Source: Cognatiyoonia sp965661665
GTDB taxonomy: Bacteria > Pseudomonadota > Alphaproteobacteria > Rhodobacterales > Rhodobacteraceae
Direction of reading: 5' to 3'
Assembly (NCBI RefSeq): GCF_965661665.1
Contig: NZ_CBFIEO010000010.1
Coordinates: 48,292-112,291, forward strand
Length of the DNA stretch: 64,000 nucleotides
Shown here one piece after another: positions 16,749 to 25,002 of the stretch (positions are counted from its first letter, which is position 1; each line of letters opens with the position of its first letter). The position numbers and the translations under genes were made by a program. Below the pieces are notes generated by a model. That model did not search any database, was not told the DNA's origin, and worked only from the letters and a program-made list of their open reading frames with translations.

Positions 16749-18347
16749 TTAACTGACCATCATTTCCTTGGTCGCTGACAGGGTTACATCGGGATAATTG
16801 CGCTCGATACGGTCGATGTCCCATTGCAGTCGGGTCAGGTATACGACATCACCGTCGTTGTCCTCTGCAATGTGCTGTTTGTTGGCGGCGGTGAATTTCT
16901 CAATGGCATCCTTGTCCCCGTGGACCCAGCGAGCTGAGGTGAATTGAGAGCCATCGAACCGGACTGGGAGGCCGTATTCCATCTCGATCCGGCTGGCGAG
17001 TACTTCGAACTGCAATGCGCCAACGACGCCCACTATGAAGCCTGAGCCGAAGGTCGGCTTGAACACTTTGGCTGCGCCTTCCTCCGCAAACTGCATCAAA
17101 GCCTTCTCGAGGTGCTTGGCTTTAAGCGGATCACCCGCGCGGCAATTCTGTAATAGCTCTGGCGCGAAGGAGGGGATGCCCGTCACGCGCACCGCTTCGC
17201 CTTCGGTCAACGTGTCGCCAATGCGGAGTTGCCCGTGGTTCGGAATACCGATGATGTCACCGGCCCAGCCTTCTTCGGCCAATTCGCGGTCAGAGGCCAA
17301 GAACAGCACGGGGTTCGAAATCGCCATTGGCTTCTTGGTGCGTACATGCATCAGTTTCATTCCGCGCTTGAAATGCCCTGATGCAAGCCGCATGAACGCC
17401 ACGCGGTCGCGGTGCTTGGGGTCCATATTCGCTTGCACTTTGAAGACAAACCCAGTGACGGTTTTTTCTTCGGGTGCAATCTTGCGCGGCTCCGCCGATT
17501 GTATCTGTGGCTCTGGCCCATAGGTCCCAATGCCATCCATGAGTTCTTTTACACCGAAAGAGTTGATCGCGGACCCGAACCAAATCGGCGTCATTGAGCC
17601 ATTGAGCAACGCCTCTGGGTCGAGCGGCGGCAAAAGCTCTTTCGCCATTTCGATCTCTTCTAGAAACTTTTCTAAAAGCTCCGCTGGCACATGTTCCACA
17701 AGTTTTGGGTCATCAAGGCCGTTGATCTCAACGCTTTCGGCCACTTTGTTGCGGTCGGCGCGGTCCATCAGCTCCAACCGGTCGCGGAGAATGTCATAAG
17801 TGCCGATGAAATCGCGCCCAATGCCAATGGGCCAAGAGGCGGGCGTCACATCAATGGCGAGGTTCTCCTGAATTTCGTCAATAATCTCAAATGCATCGCG
17901 GCTTTCGCGGTCCATCTTGTTACAGAACGTTAGGATCGGCAGGTCGCGTAGGCGGCAGACCTCGAACAGCTTTTGGGTCTGGCTTTCAACACCCTTCGCG
18001 CCGTCAATCACCATCACGGCTGCATCTACGGCCGTCAACGTCCGATAGGTGTCCTCCGAAAAGTCGGAGTGGCCGGGTGTATCGACCAGATTGAAGCGAT
18101 ATTTATTAAAATCGAACGACATCGCGGACGCACTGACAGAGATGCCGCGGTCCTTTTCCATCTGCATAAAGTCCGACCGCGTGCGCCGTGCCTCACCCTT
18201 GGCGCGCACCTGCCCCGCCATCTGGATTGCGCCACCGTAAAGCAGAAACTTTTCGGTCAACGTCGTCTTGCCGGCGTCAGGGTGCGAGATGATCGCAAAA
18301 GTGCGGCGACGGGCGATTTCGGCGGGAAGGTCAGGACGATTGCTCAT
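16749..18347 (-). CDS. prfC: peptide chain release factor 3
   Basis: RF3 is a translational GTPase that recycles RF1 and RF2 from the ribosome after termination. The G1 motif 'SHPDAGKTTLTE' lies near residue 20, the G3 motif 'DTPGHSDF' near residue 80 and G4 'NKMD' near residue 135; the C-terminal domains are complete. ATG 18347 gives 532 residues, close to the family norm; the frame extends further upstream without similarity. It lies between decayed genes and shares no evident operon. Confidence 0.95.
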   Translation of the reverse strand: MSNRPDLPAEIARRRTFAIISHPDAGKTTLTEKFLLYGGAIQMAGQVRAKGEARRTRSDFMQMEKDRGISVSASAMSFDFNKYRFNLVDTPGHSDFSEDTYRTLTAVDAAVMVIDGAKGVESQTQKLFEVCRLRDLPILTFCNKMDRESRDAFEIIDEIQENLAIDVTPASWPIGIGRDFIGTYDILRDRLELMDRADRNKVAESVEINGLDDPKLVEHVPAELLEKFLEEIEMAKELLPPLDPEALLNGSMTPIWFGSAINSFGVKELMDGIGTYGPEPQIQSAEPRKIAPEEKTVTGFVFKVQANMDPKHRDRVAFMRLASGHFKRGMKLMHVRTKKPMAISNPVLFLASDRELAEEGWAGDIIGIPNHGQLRIGDTLTEGEAVRVTGIPSFAPELLQNCRAGDPLKAKHLEKALMQFAEEGAAKVFKPTFGSGFIVGVVGALQFEVLASRIEMEYGLPVRFDGSQFTSARWVHGDKDAIEKFTAANKQHIAEDNDGDVVYLTRLQWDIDRIERNYPDVTLSATKEMMVS

Positions 18348-18437
18348 GCCCGCCCGTTTAGGGCGATTGCGCAGATTTCGCAATCCGTCCCGTGCCGCCT
18401 TAACGACCAATTAACCAACCGTCGCGCTAAAGTCGGT

Positions 18438-18977
18438 ATGTCTGTTTAGTCCCTTGGAAAACTGTGCGCATTCCTCGCTCTGGCCGGATGCAGTGGCGGG
18501 TCATCTGGTGGTGGCAATCTTGATGATCCTGGTCGGACGCAAACGCTGCCTATCACAGGACGCCAAGACCTGCCGCAGTCCGGCGTCGCCAATTACACGG
18601 GCTTCATGACGCTCAATCCGCCCTTAAACGGCAGCTGGGGGAGGTAGTGGGCGACTTGGCCCTCGCCGTCGATTTTGGCGCATAGCAGGGGCAGGTCACG
18701 TAGGTTTGTCTTGCTTGGTGACAGTCTGACAGGTCGGATTTTCGTGACCGCTGGTGAGATTATCGCCGGAACCGGCAACGATCCCGCTGGGTTTGAAGCG
18801 GACCTGAGTGGCAGCTTGAAGGGCGGGGCGCTGCCCAACACATTGCTCACAGGCGCATTCGATGCCGACTTTGAAACCACAGACGGGTTGGTTATCTCAG
18901 GCACCGCTTTCGGTGACGTGACCACCACATCAGGCATCGACTTGTTCGACGGAATGATTTCAGCCGTCAGGTCCTAG
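18438..18977 (+). pseudogene. decayed lipoprotein gene (TbpB-like barrel family)
   Basis: A lipoprotein signal ending in 'LALAGC' (Cys codon 18489-18491) and a Gly/Ser-rich linker are followed by 'YTGFMTLNPPLNGSW'. That frame stops at TAG 18645-18647. The expected continuation, 'GEVVGDLALAVDFGA', is read in another frame after a run of five G at 18637-18641. The original frame then resumes as 'FVLLGDSLTGRIFV' and runs to TAG 18975-18977. The ATG at 18438 is followed by TAG three codons later. So at least two frameshifts and an early stop interrupt it. Assignment to the TbpB-like/lipoprotein barrel group is by resemblance only. Confidence 0.65.
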
Positions 18978-19047
18978 CTGGCGGAGGTCTTCTTCAGAAG
19001 TTGAATCGCATCTTTTTGTGATAAAAGAGTGTCTTGCACTTTGTAAT

Positions 19048-19932
19048 TCATGTGTTCGCAGTGCGCATAGACCGACTGCGCGGGTTCATCAGTAGGGTTT
19101 CCGCCGCGATCCCTTTGGCACAGATGATCTGATGCTCATCAAAGACAAGCTGATAATAATCCACTTAGCCGCCAGGCTGCTGGACCACCATATTCCCATG
19201 GAAAAGCTGCCGCGCCTTCACCAAAACCTGCGCCCTTCCGGTCCTCAGCTTCTCCTGCCGTTGGTAGATGAATAGGCGGTTGTCAGGACTGACGATCAGA
19301 TCATTCGTGTTGTTGAGTGCGCCTTCTTTGATCACAACTGGCTTAAAATTCCCCGTCGCGCGCAAGGTTTTGCGCCTAACCCAGCGCACCTCCTGCGGAC
19401 CATCATCGCGGGTCAACACCTTGTCACCAGCGCGCAGCTCCTCAATCGGGACCTGTTTGCCGGATGCGACCGTGATATGCGTGCCTTTGGTGAAAGACAC
19501 GCAAGCCACCTTTGCAAAACGCTTGGCAGCGATGTGACGGTCGACACCAAAAAGGCGGTAGTCCGACTTCGGCTTCAATTCCGCCAAAGGCAACAGAGAT
19601 ATCTCAGCGATGGTGTCGTCTTCGACTTCCACCAGAACCAACACCTCTTGCGTGACGTCGCTGGTTCCCATGATCTTCACGCAGCAATCGATCACGACCA
19701 GATATCCCGCGGTCCCGAGTGCGGACCCCTCTGCAACCTCAGAGAGATCGCGTTCAGTTTGAAAGTGTAGCGACAGTTTGCGCCGCTCGGCGAAGTCGCG
19801 CAACTGATAGACATCATCCATCACCAGATCGTCCGCAATAGTCAGCCCATCACCATGTGCTACACCTTCAGACGCAGAAAAATCCGTTGAAAAATAGACG
19901 GATAAGGTCTGGTTACTATCGCGAGTGGACAC
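19048..19932 (-). pseudogene. Hint-domain (Hedgehog/intein-like) protein with a premature stop
   Basis: The frame starts at GTG 19932 and encodes a protein typical of Rhodobacterales Hint_2 proteins. An N-terminal beta-rich region is followed by 'VACVSFTKGTHITVASG' near residue 143, the start of the Hint fold, and then 'GDKVLTRDDGPQEVRW'. After 255 residues it meets TAA 19165-19167. The same frame continues with 'VDYYQLVFDEHQII' and 'GIAAETLLMNPR', the conserved C-terminal end of this family, to TGA 19048-19050. A single nonsense change therefore removes the last ~38 residues. A truncated product could still be made, but the lost part belongs to the domain core. Confidence 0.75.
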
Positions 19933-20068
19933 GACATTGCGTCTCTAAAGTCAGAACGACCAAGACCCAAGGGCGCGACCAATATCCGTCAATGGGGATA
20001 GTTGTCTGGCCGCTCTCCGCAAATGCTGCTAGGCGGTTTGAAACACAGGGTCGCTGGAGGATTAATCA

Positions 20069-20848
20069 ATGGATCTGGGTATTCGGGGCAAAAAAGCGCT
20101 GGTCTGCGCATCATCGAAAGGCTTGGGACGAGGATGCGCTGCAGCACTCGCCGAAGCGGGTGTGGACCTCATAATGAACGGGCGGTCCGCTGACAGCCTC
20201 GCCACCGCTGCGGAAGACATCCGCGCAGCTTTTGGCGTGACAGTGACGGAGGTGGCCGCCGACGTCAGCACCGAAGCAGGGCAGACCACGCTCTTGGAGG
20301 CCGCAGAAGGCGTCGATATCCTCGTCAACAACGCGGGCGGCCCACCGCCCGGCATGTGGACCGACTGGACGCGGGATGATTTCATCGCGGCGCTCGATGC
20401 TAATATGCTGGCTCCAATTGCGATGATGAACGGCCTGTTGCCGGGCATGATGGACAAAGGCTGGGGACGCGTCGTTAATATTACGTCCGTTTCTGTCAAA
20501 GCTCCAATCCCGCAGCTTGGTCTGTCGAACTCTGCCCGCGCGGGTCTGACCGGCTATGTGGCAGGCACGGCCCGTCAGGTCGCCCCAAGCGGCGTCACCA
20601 TCAACAACCTATTGCCAGGCATCCACGCGACGGATCGAGCGGACAGCCTCGACAGTGCAGTGGCCAATGCCCAGAACATTGACATGGATGCGGCGCGCCA
20701 ACAACGCTATGCCACCATCCCCGCGCGTCGCTACGGCAGCACGTCCGAATTTGGCGCGACCTGCGTGTTCCTCTGTTCCGAACATGCTGGCTTTATCGTG
20801 GGTCAAAACATCCTGCTCGACGGTGGAGCGCATAACGCCACTATCTAA
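20069..20848 (+). CDS. SDR-family oxidoreductase with an altered active site
   Basis: This is a short-chain dehydrogenase/reductase (259 residues, Rossmann fold). The cofactor motif is replaced by 'ASSKGLGRG' near residue 15, and 'NNAGG' lies near residue 89. The catalytic region reads 'LSNSARAGLTG', so the usual Tyr of YxxxK is Ser and the Lys is Arg; a subgroup of SDRs has this change. The ribosome site GGAGG precedes the ATG. It is often annotated as a 3-oxoacyl-ACP reductase, but that activity is doubtful without the Tyr/Lys pair. The substrate is unknown. Confidence 0.85.
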   Translation: MDLGIRGKKALVCASSKGLGRGCAAALAEAGVDLIMNGRSADSLATAAEDIRAAFGVTVTEVAADVSTEAGQTTLLEAAEGVDILVNNAGGPPPGMWTDWTRDDFIAALDANMLAPIAMMNGLLPGMMDKGWGRVVNITSVSVKAPIPQLGLSNSARAGLTGYVAGTARQVAPSGVTINNLLPGIHATDRADSLDSAVANAQNIDMDAARQQRYATIPARRYGSTSEFGATCVFLCSEHAGFIVGQNILLDGGAHNATI

Positions 20849-20863
20849 GCCATCTTGATGCAC

Positions 20864-20886
20864 AGCGGGTTGCGATGTAACCCGCT
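20864..20886 (+). terminator. hairpin between the SDR and ABC ATPase genes
   Basis: A perfect 8-bp stem (AGCGGGTT/AACCCGCT) with a 7-base loop lies 16 bases after the SDR stop. No T tract follows, so it is either a weak terminator or an RNA stability element. Its presence argues against starting the ABC gene at 20855. Confidence 0.45.
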
Positions 20887-20914
20887 GGTATCACCCGTAA
20901 ACTGGAAGCAGCCC

Positions 20915-21985
20915 TTGTCCGCAACACCCCGCCTTGCTTTGACTAGCATCACAAAGTCCTACTTAGGTCGCAAGATCGTTGATGATTTGAGCCTTGACCT
21001 CATGCCAGGACAGGTGACGTGCCTTTTGGGGCCGTCCGGCTGCGGCAAGTCCACAACGCTGCGGATCGCAGCGGGGGTCGAAGCGCACGATTCCGGCACG
21101 GTGATGCAGGATGGCATGGTTTTGAGCGACGGGCGAACCAGCGTCCCACCCGAAAAGCGGGCCGTTGGCCTGATGTTCCAAGACTTCGCGCTCTTTCCCC
21201 ATCTGTCCGTTGCGGCCAACGTTGGGTTTGGCCTCAAAAAGTCAGACAGTCGCACGCGAGTTGAAGAGCTTTTAAAGAAAGTCGGGATGGGCACCCATAT
21301 CGATAAATTCCCGCATGAGCTTTCGGGTGGTGAACAACAGCGCGTCGCTTTGGCGCGGGCATTGGCTCCACGCCCCAAAGTGATGCTGATGGATGAGCCG
21401 TTCTCCGGCCTTGATGACCGTCTGCGCGATGAAATCCGCGATGAAACCCTCGACGTTCTCAAGGCTGAAGACACCGCTGTTTTGTTGGTTACGCATGAGC
21501 CGTCAGAGGCGATGCGCATGGCTGACGAAATTGACTTGATGCGGCAGGGCCGGATCGTCCAGCGCGGCGCACCCTATAACATCTACAACGCACCGGTAGA
21601 CATTGATGCTGCACGGTTTTTCTCTGATCTCAACGTCATCACAGGTACCGTTCAGGGCGCGCTGACGCGCACGCCGTTTGGTGAGTTTCTGGCGCCTGGT
21701 TTGGCAGATGGAACTGAAATCAACATCTGCATCCGTCCGCATCACTTGAAGATCGATTTTGACCGCGCTGGCCGCGGCCCGAACCCAACACCACAAGACG
21801 GTACTGCCGCCAGTGGGTCCGTCGTGCGCTCCCGCTACCTCGGCTCCGAAAGCATTGTGGAATTCAAGATGGATCACGACGGGTCCATGCTGACCGCGAC
21901 CGTCCCTTCCGTCTTTCTACCAAAACCCGGCACACCCATGTGGTTGATGATCCGCCGAGATCGGTGTTTTGTGTTCCCCGCCTAA
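20915..21985 (+). CDS. ABC transporter ATP-binding protein (FbpC/PotA-like)
   Basis: This is the ATPase subunit of an importer of the iron(III)/polyamine/sugar (CUT1-like) type. It has Walker A 'GPSGCGKST', signature 'LSGGEQQR' and Walker B 'VMLMDEPFSGLD', followed by a C-terminal TOBE-like domain from about residue 240. TTG 20915 is preferred: it follows GGAAG and lies beyond the upstream hairpin; an in-frame upstream start at 20855 is possible. 356 residues. No permease or binding protein gene is nearby, so its partner must be encoded elsewhere and the substrate cannot be named. Confidence 0.85.
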   Translation: MSATPRLALTSITKSYLGRKIVDDLSLDLMPGQVTCLLGPSGCGKSTTLRIAAGVEAHDSGTVMQDGMVLSDGRTSVPPEKRAVGLMFQDFALFPHLSVAANVGFGLKKSDSRTRVEELLKKVGMGTHIDKFPHELSGGEQQRVALARALAPRPKVMLMDEPFSGLDDRLRDEIRDETLDVLKAEDTAVLLVTHEPSEAMRMADEIDLMRQGRIVQRGAPYNIYNAPVDIDAARFFSDLNVITGTVQGALTRTPFGEFLAPGLADGTEINICIRPHHLKIDFDRAGRGPNPTPQDGTAASGSVVRSRYLGSESIVEFKMDHDGSMLTATVPSVFLPKPGTPMWLMIRRDRCFVFPA

Positions 21986-21997
21986 GGAGGGACCACC

Positions 21998-22924
21998 ATG
22001 TCAACGACTCACGATGCGCTCGAAGACCCACGCAACGCCGATATCTTGATTTATGTTGATGGAGACTTGGTCCCGCGCGATCAGGCGAAAGTTTCCGTCT
22101 ACGACTCTGGTTTCATGCTGGGCGACGGTATGTGGGAAGGGATGCGGCTTTATGATGGGGTCTGGGCCTTCTTCGACGAGCACATGGATCGGTTCCTCAA
22201 CTCCTGCAGGGCGGTATCATTGGATGTGGGGATGGATGCCGACGGGATCTTGGCTGCGTTGGAAAAAACCAGGGTAGCCAATGGGATGGAAGGCGATGTT
22301 CACTGTCGTTTGATGGTGACTCGCGGCGTCAAAGTGAAACCGTTCCAACATCCGTCGTTGTCCCAATCAGGGCCGACGATGGTCATCATCATGGAACACT
22401 CCAAACCTGTTGATGTCCTGCATTCCAGGGGCATTCGGCTAGCCACCGTGCCGCAGGTGCGCGGTCTACCGATGGCGCAGGATGCGAAATACAACAGCCA
22501 TTCGAAACTCAACTGCGTGATCGCCTGCCTGCAGGCCCAACAAGCGGGCGCAGATGAGGGGCTGATGCTGGACCCACATGGGTTCGTAAACACAACGAAT
22601 GCTTGCAACTTTTTCATTGTGCGCAGGGGGGAGGTTTGGACCTCAACGGGTGACTATTGCATGAACGGGGTCACACGGCAGAAGGTGATCGACGTTTGCC
22701 GCGCCAATGACATTCCGGTCTTTGAAAAGAATTTCTCGCTCTACGAGGCGTATGGCGCAGATGAGGCGTTTCTTACCGGCACATTTGGCGCACAAACCCC
22801 TGTGGCGGAGATTGACGGCAAGCCCATCTGCACGGGAGACCGCCCGATCATGACGCGCATTCAACAGCTATACAAAGAGCTGATCCTCTCACATGTTTCT
22901 GAAAAGAAGGGCTTATCCGCCTAG
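21998..22924 (+). CDS. class IV aminotransferase (BCAT/D-amino-acid transaminase family)
   Basis: This is a PLP-dependent fold-IV aminotransferase of 308 residues. The segment 'VSVYDSGFMLGDGMWEG' near residue 32 and the PLP-lysine region 'NSHSKLNCV' near residue 168 mark the family. 'NACNFFIVRRGEVWT' and 'GVTRQKVIDVC' are the usual cofactor phosphate-binding parts. GGAGG precedes the ATG by 5 bases, and the gene starts 12 bases after the ABC ATPase. Substrate (branched-chain or D-amino acid) is not decided by the sequence. Its 3' end overlaps the convergent DUF1289 gene by 12 bases. Confidence 0.85.
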   Translation: MSTTHDALEDPRNADILIYVDGDLVPRDQAKVSVYDSGFMLGDGMWEGMRLYDGVWAFFDEHMDRFLNSCRAVSLDVGMDADGILAALEKTRVANGMEGDVHCRLMVTRGVKVKPFQHPSLSQSGPTMVIIMEHSKPVDVLHSRGIRLATVPQVRGLPMAQDAKYNSHSKLNCVIACLQAQQAGADEGLMLDPHGFVNTTNACNFFIVRRGEVWTSTGDYCMNGVTRQKVIDVCRANDIPVFEKNFSLYEAYGADEAFLTGTFGAQTPVAEIDGKPICTGDRPIMTRIQQLYKELILSHVSEKKGLSA

Positions 22925-23149
22925 ACGCGCTGCCCGACCACCACGCCGCTTCACGAGTTTTGACTTGCGGGAAGTGAGTTGCTCCATCACCACGCGACGC
23001 TCACTTGCACTCATTCGTGACCAGCTGCCAATTTCGTCAATGTTACGCAGGCATCCTGTGCAAAGACGCGACTCGGGGTGGATCACGCAAATCTTCACGC
23101 AAGGGCTTTCGATCTCGTCCCGTTTCCAGATGGCGTCTGTGTCTTTCAC
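22913..23149 (-). CDS. DUF1289 protein
   Basis: The 78-residue protein has the DUF1289 pattern: 'SPCVKICVIHPESRLCTGCLR' style cysteines (four Cys in the first 35 residues) followed by a Trp and a basic C-terminus. It may bind metal through the cysteines; the function is not established. The start is GTG 23149, three bases after the ruvX stop, so it ends a ccmI-ruvX-DUF1289 operon. Confidence 0.85.
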   Translation of the reverse strand: MKDTDAIWKRDEIESPCVKICVIHPESRLCTGCLRNIDEIGSWSRMSASERRVVMEQLTSRKSKLVKRRGGRAARLGG

Positions 23150-23152
23150 TGC

Positions 23153-23623
23153 TCAGCCCTTCAAATGCGCCATACGATCCAGTGCACCTTGTAAAATATA
23201 GCTTGCCGCGACATGATCAATAACCTCTGCGCGACGTTTCCGTGACGTATCCGCCTCCAGCAACACGCGTTCTGCCGCAACTGTCGACAGTCGCTCATCC
23301 CAAAAGGTGATGGGCAACCCCGTAAGCTTTTCCAGATTTCGCGCAAACGCCCGTGTCGCCTGACAGCGTGGTCCTTCGGATCCGTCCATATTCATCGGCA
23401 GTCCTAGCACGATCCCTTGCGCATCAAGCTTTGAAAGAAGGGCCAGCAGTTTCTCCGCATCCTTGCCAAATTTCTTGCGCTTGATGGTCTCAACCGGCGT
23501 CGCAATTTGCCGCGATCCGTCCGAGATAGCGACACCAATCGTCATGGTGCCAAGGTCCAGACCCGCGATTTTTCTAAAGCCAGTTAGCAAGGCGCTGAAT
23601 TCGGCAATCTCATCCGTGATCAT
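23153..23623 (-). CDS. ruvX: Holliday junction resolvase-like nuclease (YqgF/RuvX)
   Basis: This is an RNase H-fold nuclease of the YqgF family, linked to 16S rRNA 5'-end processing and proposed to resolve Holliday junctions. The motif 'AGLDLGTMTIGVAISD' lies near residue 20, 'VLGLPMNMDGSEG' near residue 73 and 'WDERLSTVAAER' near residue 107. At 156 residues it is of normal length. It overlaps the ccmI stop (ATGA). Confidence 0.93.
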   Translation of the reverse strand: MITDEIAEFSALLTGFRKIAGLDLGTMTIGVAISDGSRQIATPVETIKRKKFGKDAEKLLALLSKLDAQGIVLGLPMNMDGSEGPRCQATRAFARNLEKLTGLPITFWDERLSTVAAERVLLEADTSRKRRAEVIDHVAASYILQGALDRMAHLKG

Positions 23624-24810
23624 GGGATCAGGCCCATCCGTTCCGCCACATCGCGCAACACCGCCATACCATTGGCATCGTTGCTGAAAACTTGGGTCGC
23701 TTCATTCAGTATCATTTCAGCGGTCTCAACCTCTCCCAAAGACGCATAGGACTGGATCAGCCGCGCCCAATCGCTTGCTGGTCCGCCTTCGGTCGCAAGA
23801 CGGTTGGCAAGGTTGGCGACCATGCCGCCGATCATCTCCATCCGCTCTTCGTTCGTCAGGTCTTCTGCCGCTTCGATATCCGCCATCCTAGGACCGCGTG
23901 TTTCTGGCAAAGTGTACTCGACACCCGCCCGCAAGGCTGCGTTCTCGATTGCCGAGGAGGCAAGCGCCGTATGAAACCCCGGATCGCCAGCATCGACCAT
24001 TGGGCGCCAGAGCCGGAACGCCAGATCTGGCCGGCCATTCTGGTTGTGCATTGCCCCCAGATAATACCGCCCAGCAAGGTCATTGCGGTCTTGCCCCAGC
24101 AGCAGGCGGGCGACACCTTCAGCTTCCGGCGATACGCGGCCATCGGTGGCAGCCACCAATAGATCCAGCAACCGCGTCAGATCTTCGGTCGACGGGTCGC
24201 CGCGCAAAACAATCAACCGTTCCTGTGCTTCAGCCGCCGCCGTGTAATTGCGCAACTCTATCTCGTGATAGGCCAGCAGCTCCCACCCGCGCGGATCGTT
24301 TGGCCGTTCTTCCATCACCGCCCGCAACTGCTCTACGCTTTCAAAATACTCTTCCGGAGCATCGACGGCAGGAGGAGGGGGCGCCATCGCTGCCATCTCA
24401 GCCTGTGATGGACGGTTCAATCGCTGTTGCTCTGCTTCCGCGTGGCGTTGGGCCAGCGGCTGATCAGGCGCACCGGGCGCGCCGACAAGCGTGTAAACCC
24501 CAACCCCCACGGCAAGTGGGATCAAAACGCTCAATGCGATCACTATACCGGACGGCCCGCTGCCTTCCGCCAAAGGCGTCGTCTTTGCCGCCGCGATCAA
24601 ACGGCGGGACACTTCGGCGCGTGTGCGGTCGGCGGCGTCTTCTTCCAACACGCCCCGCACCACATCGCGATCAATTTCAGCCAATTGCGCCTTGTAAACC
24701 GCAACATCGGATGGCTGATCCGCACGTCTCCCACGGCCGTGCAAAACAGGTACCACCAAGAAGGCGGCACAGATCAGCGCCATCGCAATCGCTGTGATCC
24801 AAAAAATCAT
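23620..24810 (-). CDS. ccmI: c-type cytochrome biogenesis protein CcmI
   Basis: CcmI is the apocytochrome chaperone that delivers apocytochrome c to the heme ligation complex at the periplasmic face of the membrane. ATG 24810 gives a protein beginning with an N-terminal membrane helix and a basic loop ('LHGRGRR'). A second helix lies near residues 95-115, then a TPR-containing periplasmic domain with Pro/Ala-rich linkers; 396 residues. AAAGGG upstream supports this start over the longer frame. ccmC, ccmD and ccmG are about 29 kb away in the same window. Confidence 0.9.
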   Translation of the reverse strand: MIFWITAIAMALICAAFLVVPVLHGRGRRADQPSDVAVYKAQLAEIDRDVVRGVLEEDAADRTRAEVSRRLIAAAKTTPLAEGSGPSGIVIALSVLIPLAVGVGVYTLVGAPGAPDQPLAQRHAEAEQQRLNRPSQAEMAAMAPPPPAVDAPEEYFESVEQLRAVMEERPNDPRGWELLAYHEIELRNYTAAAEAQERLIVLRGDPSTEDLTRLLDLLVAATDGRVSPEAEGVARLLLGQDRNDLAGRYYLGAMHNQNGRPDLAFRLWRPMVDAGDPGFHTALASSAIENAALRAGVEYTLPETRGPRMADIEAAEDLTNEERMEMIGGMVANLANRLATEGGPASDWARLIQSYASLGEVETAEMILNEATQVFSNDANGMAVLRDVAERMGLIP

Positions 24811-25002
24811 GTGTCGGAGCCCTTTCAACGCCTTTCCTAGTCGCCCGAACGCATCAGGGGAAGCCTCAGCGACGCTTTGCGTGGTTTTCCTCACAAACTC
24901 GTGTCGCAAAACTCATGTTTGATGCCGCGCACAGTATCCTCTTTAGATGCCATGCACGGCACAAGGCAGTATGGTCGTGACAGCCACCAACGGGGATTCG
25001 AA

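Noticed and set aside
16522..16752. 76-codon + strand frame in the prfC downstream gap
   Set aside because: No ribosome site and no family pattern; it runs into the 3' end of prfC.
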